NCBI RefSeq assembly: GCF_030295425.1
Contig: NZ_AP027081.1
Location: 1,612,001-1,676,000 of the forward strand
Direction of reading: 5' to 3'
Source: Mesoterricola sediminis
GTDB lineage: Bacteria > Acidobacteriota > Holophagae > Holophagales > Holophagaceae
Length of the DNA stretch: 64,000 nucleotides
The notes below the pieces were generated by a model that searched no databases, was not told the DNA's origin, and saw only the letters and a program-made list of their open reading frames with translations. Made by a program: the position numbers and the translations under genes. Shown here piece after piece: positions 63,185-64,000 of this stretch (positions are counted from its first letter, which is position 1; each line of letters begins with the position of its first letter).

Positions 63185-63472
63185 CTATTCGACGGAGATG
63201 GGGATCTCGGTGGTGTAGTCGAGGGCGATGATCTCGGGCTCCTCGAAGGCGATGCGGCCTTCCTCGACTTCCTTGATGGCCACCTGGGCCCAGAAGGACG
63301 CGAGGCGGGGGGCCTCCTGGGGCTGGCCCAGCTTGTTCACCGGCACGGAGACTTCGACCTTCGGGTAGGCGCCGCGCTGCAGCTGCTCGCACCGCTTCCC
63401 GGTGACGACGACGAACCTGTACTTGTTGCCGATCTCTTCCGGAATGTGGACGACGGTTCGCTGTGTGCTCAT
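63185..63472 (-). CDS. rpoZ: RNA polymerase omega subunit
   Basis: A 95-residue protein with NKYRFVVVTGKRCEQLQRGAYPKVE (seen in shortened form KRCEQLQRGAYPKV) and LASFWAQVAIKEVEEGRIAF, the core of RpoZ. The two conserved segments (KRxxQL.RGA and KEVxEG.I) match the family. It is divergent from coaBC, 76 bases apart; rpoZ and coaBC are commonly neighbours in bacteria. Confidence 0.9.
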   Translation of the reverse strand: MSTQRTVVHIPEEIGNKYRFVVVTGKRCEQLQRGAYPKVEVSVPVNKLGQPQEAPRLASFWAQVAIKEVEEGRIAFEEPEIIALDYTTEIPISVE

Positions 63473-63548
63473 GGACTGCCCTCGAAGAGGCCAAGTGTAT
63501 CAAGGAAAAGAAGGGAGATCCAGCGTTAGGATGGAAGGGGAGGCATCC

Positions 63549-64000
63549 ATGAACATCCTGCTGGGCATCACGGGCGGCATCGCGGCGTACCGCGCGGCGG
63601 AACTGGCCCGCACCCTCACCAAGCGGGGTCACACGGTCAGATGCTGTCTGACGGACGCCGGTTCCCGCTTCATCACGCCCCTGACCCTGGCCTCCCTCAC
63701 GGGCCAGCCCTGCTTCGGCGCCAACCCGGACTACCACGAGTGGCGGCCCAACCCGATCATCGAACACATCGATCTGGCCCGCTGGGCCCACGTGGCGGCG
63801 GTGGTCCCCGCCACCGCGGACATCCTCGGGAAGACTGCGAACGGCCTAGCGACCGACCTGCTTTCCACCCTCCTGCTGGCCACCACCGGGAAGGTCCTCT
63901 GGGCGCCCGCCATGAACACGGCCATGTGGAACCACCCGGCCGTCCAAAAGAACATCACCACCCTCCGCAGCTTCGGCCACACCTTCGTGGAGCCGGTGGA
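63549..64000 (+). CDS. coaBC: Phosphopantothenoylcysteine decarboxylase/synthase CoaBC, 3'-partial
   Basis: The first 150 residues of a CoaBC-type flavoprotein run off the window. The N-terminal flavin motif is LLGITGGIAAYRAAEL, the catalytic region includes EHIDLARWAHVAAVVPATADILGKTANGLATDLLS (shortened: PATADILGKTANGLATDL) and the family substrate clamp begins at APAMNTAMW. In coenzyme A synthesis it couples phosphopantothenate with cysteine and then decarboxylates it. The frame is open to the end. ATG 63549 was chosen from MNILLGITGG. Confidence 0.93.
   Translation, partial: MNILLGITGGIAAYRAAELARTLTKRGHTVRCCLTDAGSRFITPLTLASLTGQPCFGANPDYHEWRPNPIIEHIDLARWAHVAAVVPATADILGKTANGLATDLLSTLLLATTGKVLWAPAMNTAMWNHPAVQKNITTLRSFGHTFVEPV

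Overview
The window is about 64 kb of chromosomal DNA with very high G+C (roughly 70% by eye). It is densely packed: genes overlap by 1-20 bases or are separated by a few tens of bases, and no stretch longer than 300 bases lacks a gene. The gene content fits a Gram-negative, menaquinone-using bacterium and most resembles Acidobacteriota, class Holophagae (Geothrix/Holophaga/Mesoterricola type). The pointers are an Oar-like TonB-dependent receptor with a carboxypeptidase-regulatory N-terminus, futalosine-pathway MqnE, a DUF2157/GDYXXLXY pair, many sensor kinases and periplasmic thiol-redox proteins. The taxon is inferred from gene style only. I saw no rRNA, tRNA, CRISPR array, insertion sequence, phage gene or origin.

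Region 1 (1-6 kb) holds membrane and housekeeping genes, a secreted triple-rhodanese protein with a haem-like CxxCH motif, a pentapeptide-repeat protein and a YbjD/OLD-type ATPase-TOPRIM protein.

Region 2 (6.0-12.9 kb) is an arsenic/organoarsenical resistance island with two regulatory circuits. ArsR1 has its metal site in the DNA-binding helix (ELCVC) and is followed by an ArsP-type permease, a small thioredoxin, a periplasmic thioredoxin and a CcdA-like protein. ArsR2 has its cysteines at the C-terminus and is followed by ArsM, Acr3 and a rhodanese-like protein, then by a second ArsP-type permease with its own promoter. A 20-bp perfect palindrome lies in the ArsR1 promoter. A different 29-bp element is shared, in opposite orientation, by the ArsR2 promoter and the arsP2 promoter.

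Region 3 (12.9-20.7 kb) has a pair of M16 peptidases and a complete thiol-reducing chain: TrxB, TrxA and full-length DsbD, with a LysR regulator between trxB and trxA. Region 4 (20.7-27.8 kb) has an OmpR-type response regulator, an Oar-like TonB receptor, a TlpA-like protein and a sensor kinase that is the likely partner of the regulator. Region 5 (27.8-33.6 kb) has an ErcA-like regulatory alcohol-dehydrogenase homologue with its hybrid kinase, a DUF523 protein and two tandem paralogous membrane proteins.

Region 6 (33.7-38.1 kb) is a compact putative biosynthetic operon: acyl-CoA-dehydrogenase-like enzyme, stand-alone adenylation-carrier protein (specificity residues read as Asn/Asp-like), NeuD-like acyltransferase and Sfp-type phosphopantetheinyl transferase. 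I consider it the best candidate for an undescribed system in the window. Region 7 (38.1-49.4 kb) is mostly housekeeping: YceH, OsmC, tail-to-tail class I and class II fructose-bisphosphate aldolases, a MFS transporter, SDR, DUF502, PgsA, a YedF-like protein, QueG and SpeA. Region 8 (49.4-64 kb) mixes signalling proteins (HDOD, GGDEF, two STAS proteins, and an unusual FHA-GAF protein with a C-terminal HisKA-like segment) with ArfB, PurN, an oxidoreductase, a serine hydrolase, an M64 peptidase, YhbY, 5-formyl-THF cyclo-ligase, MqnE, a GT8 glycosyltransferase, RpoZ and the start of CoaBC.
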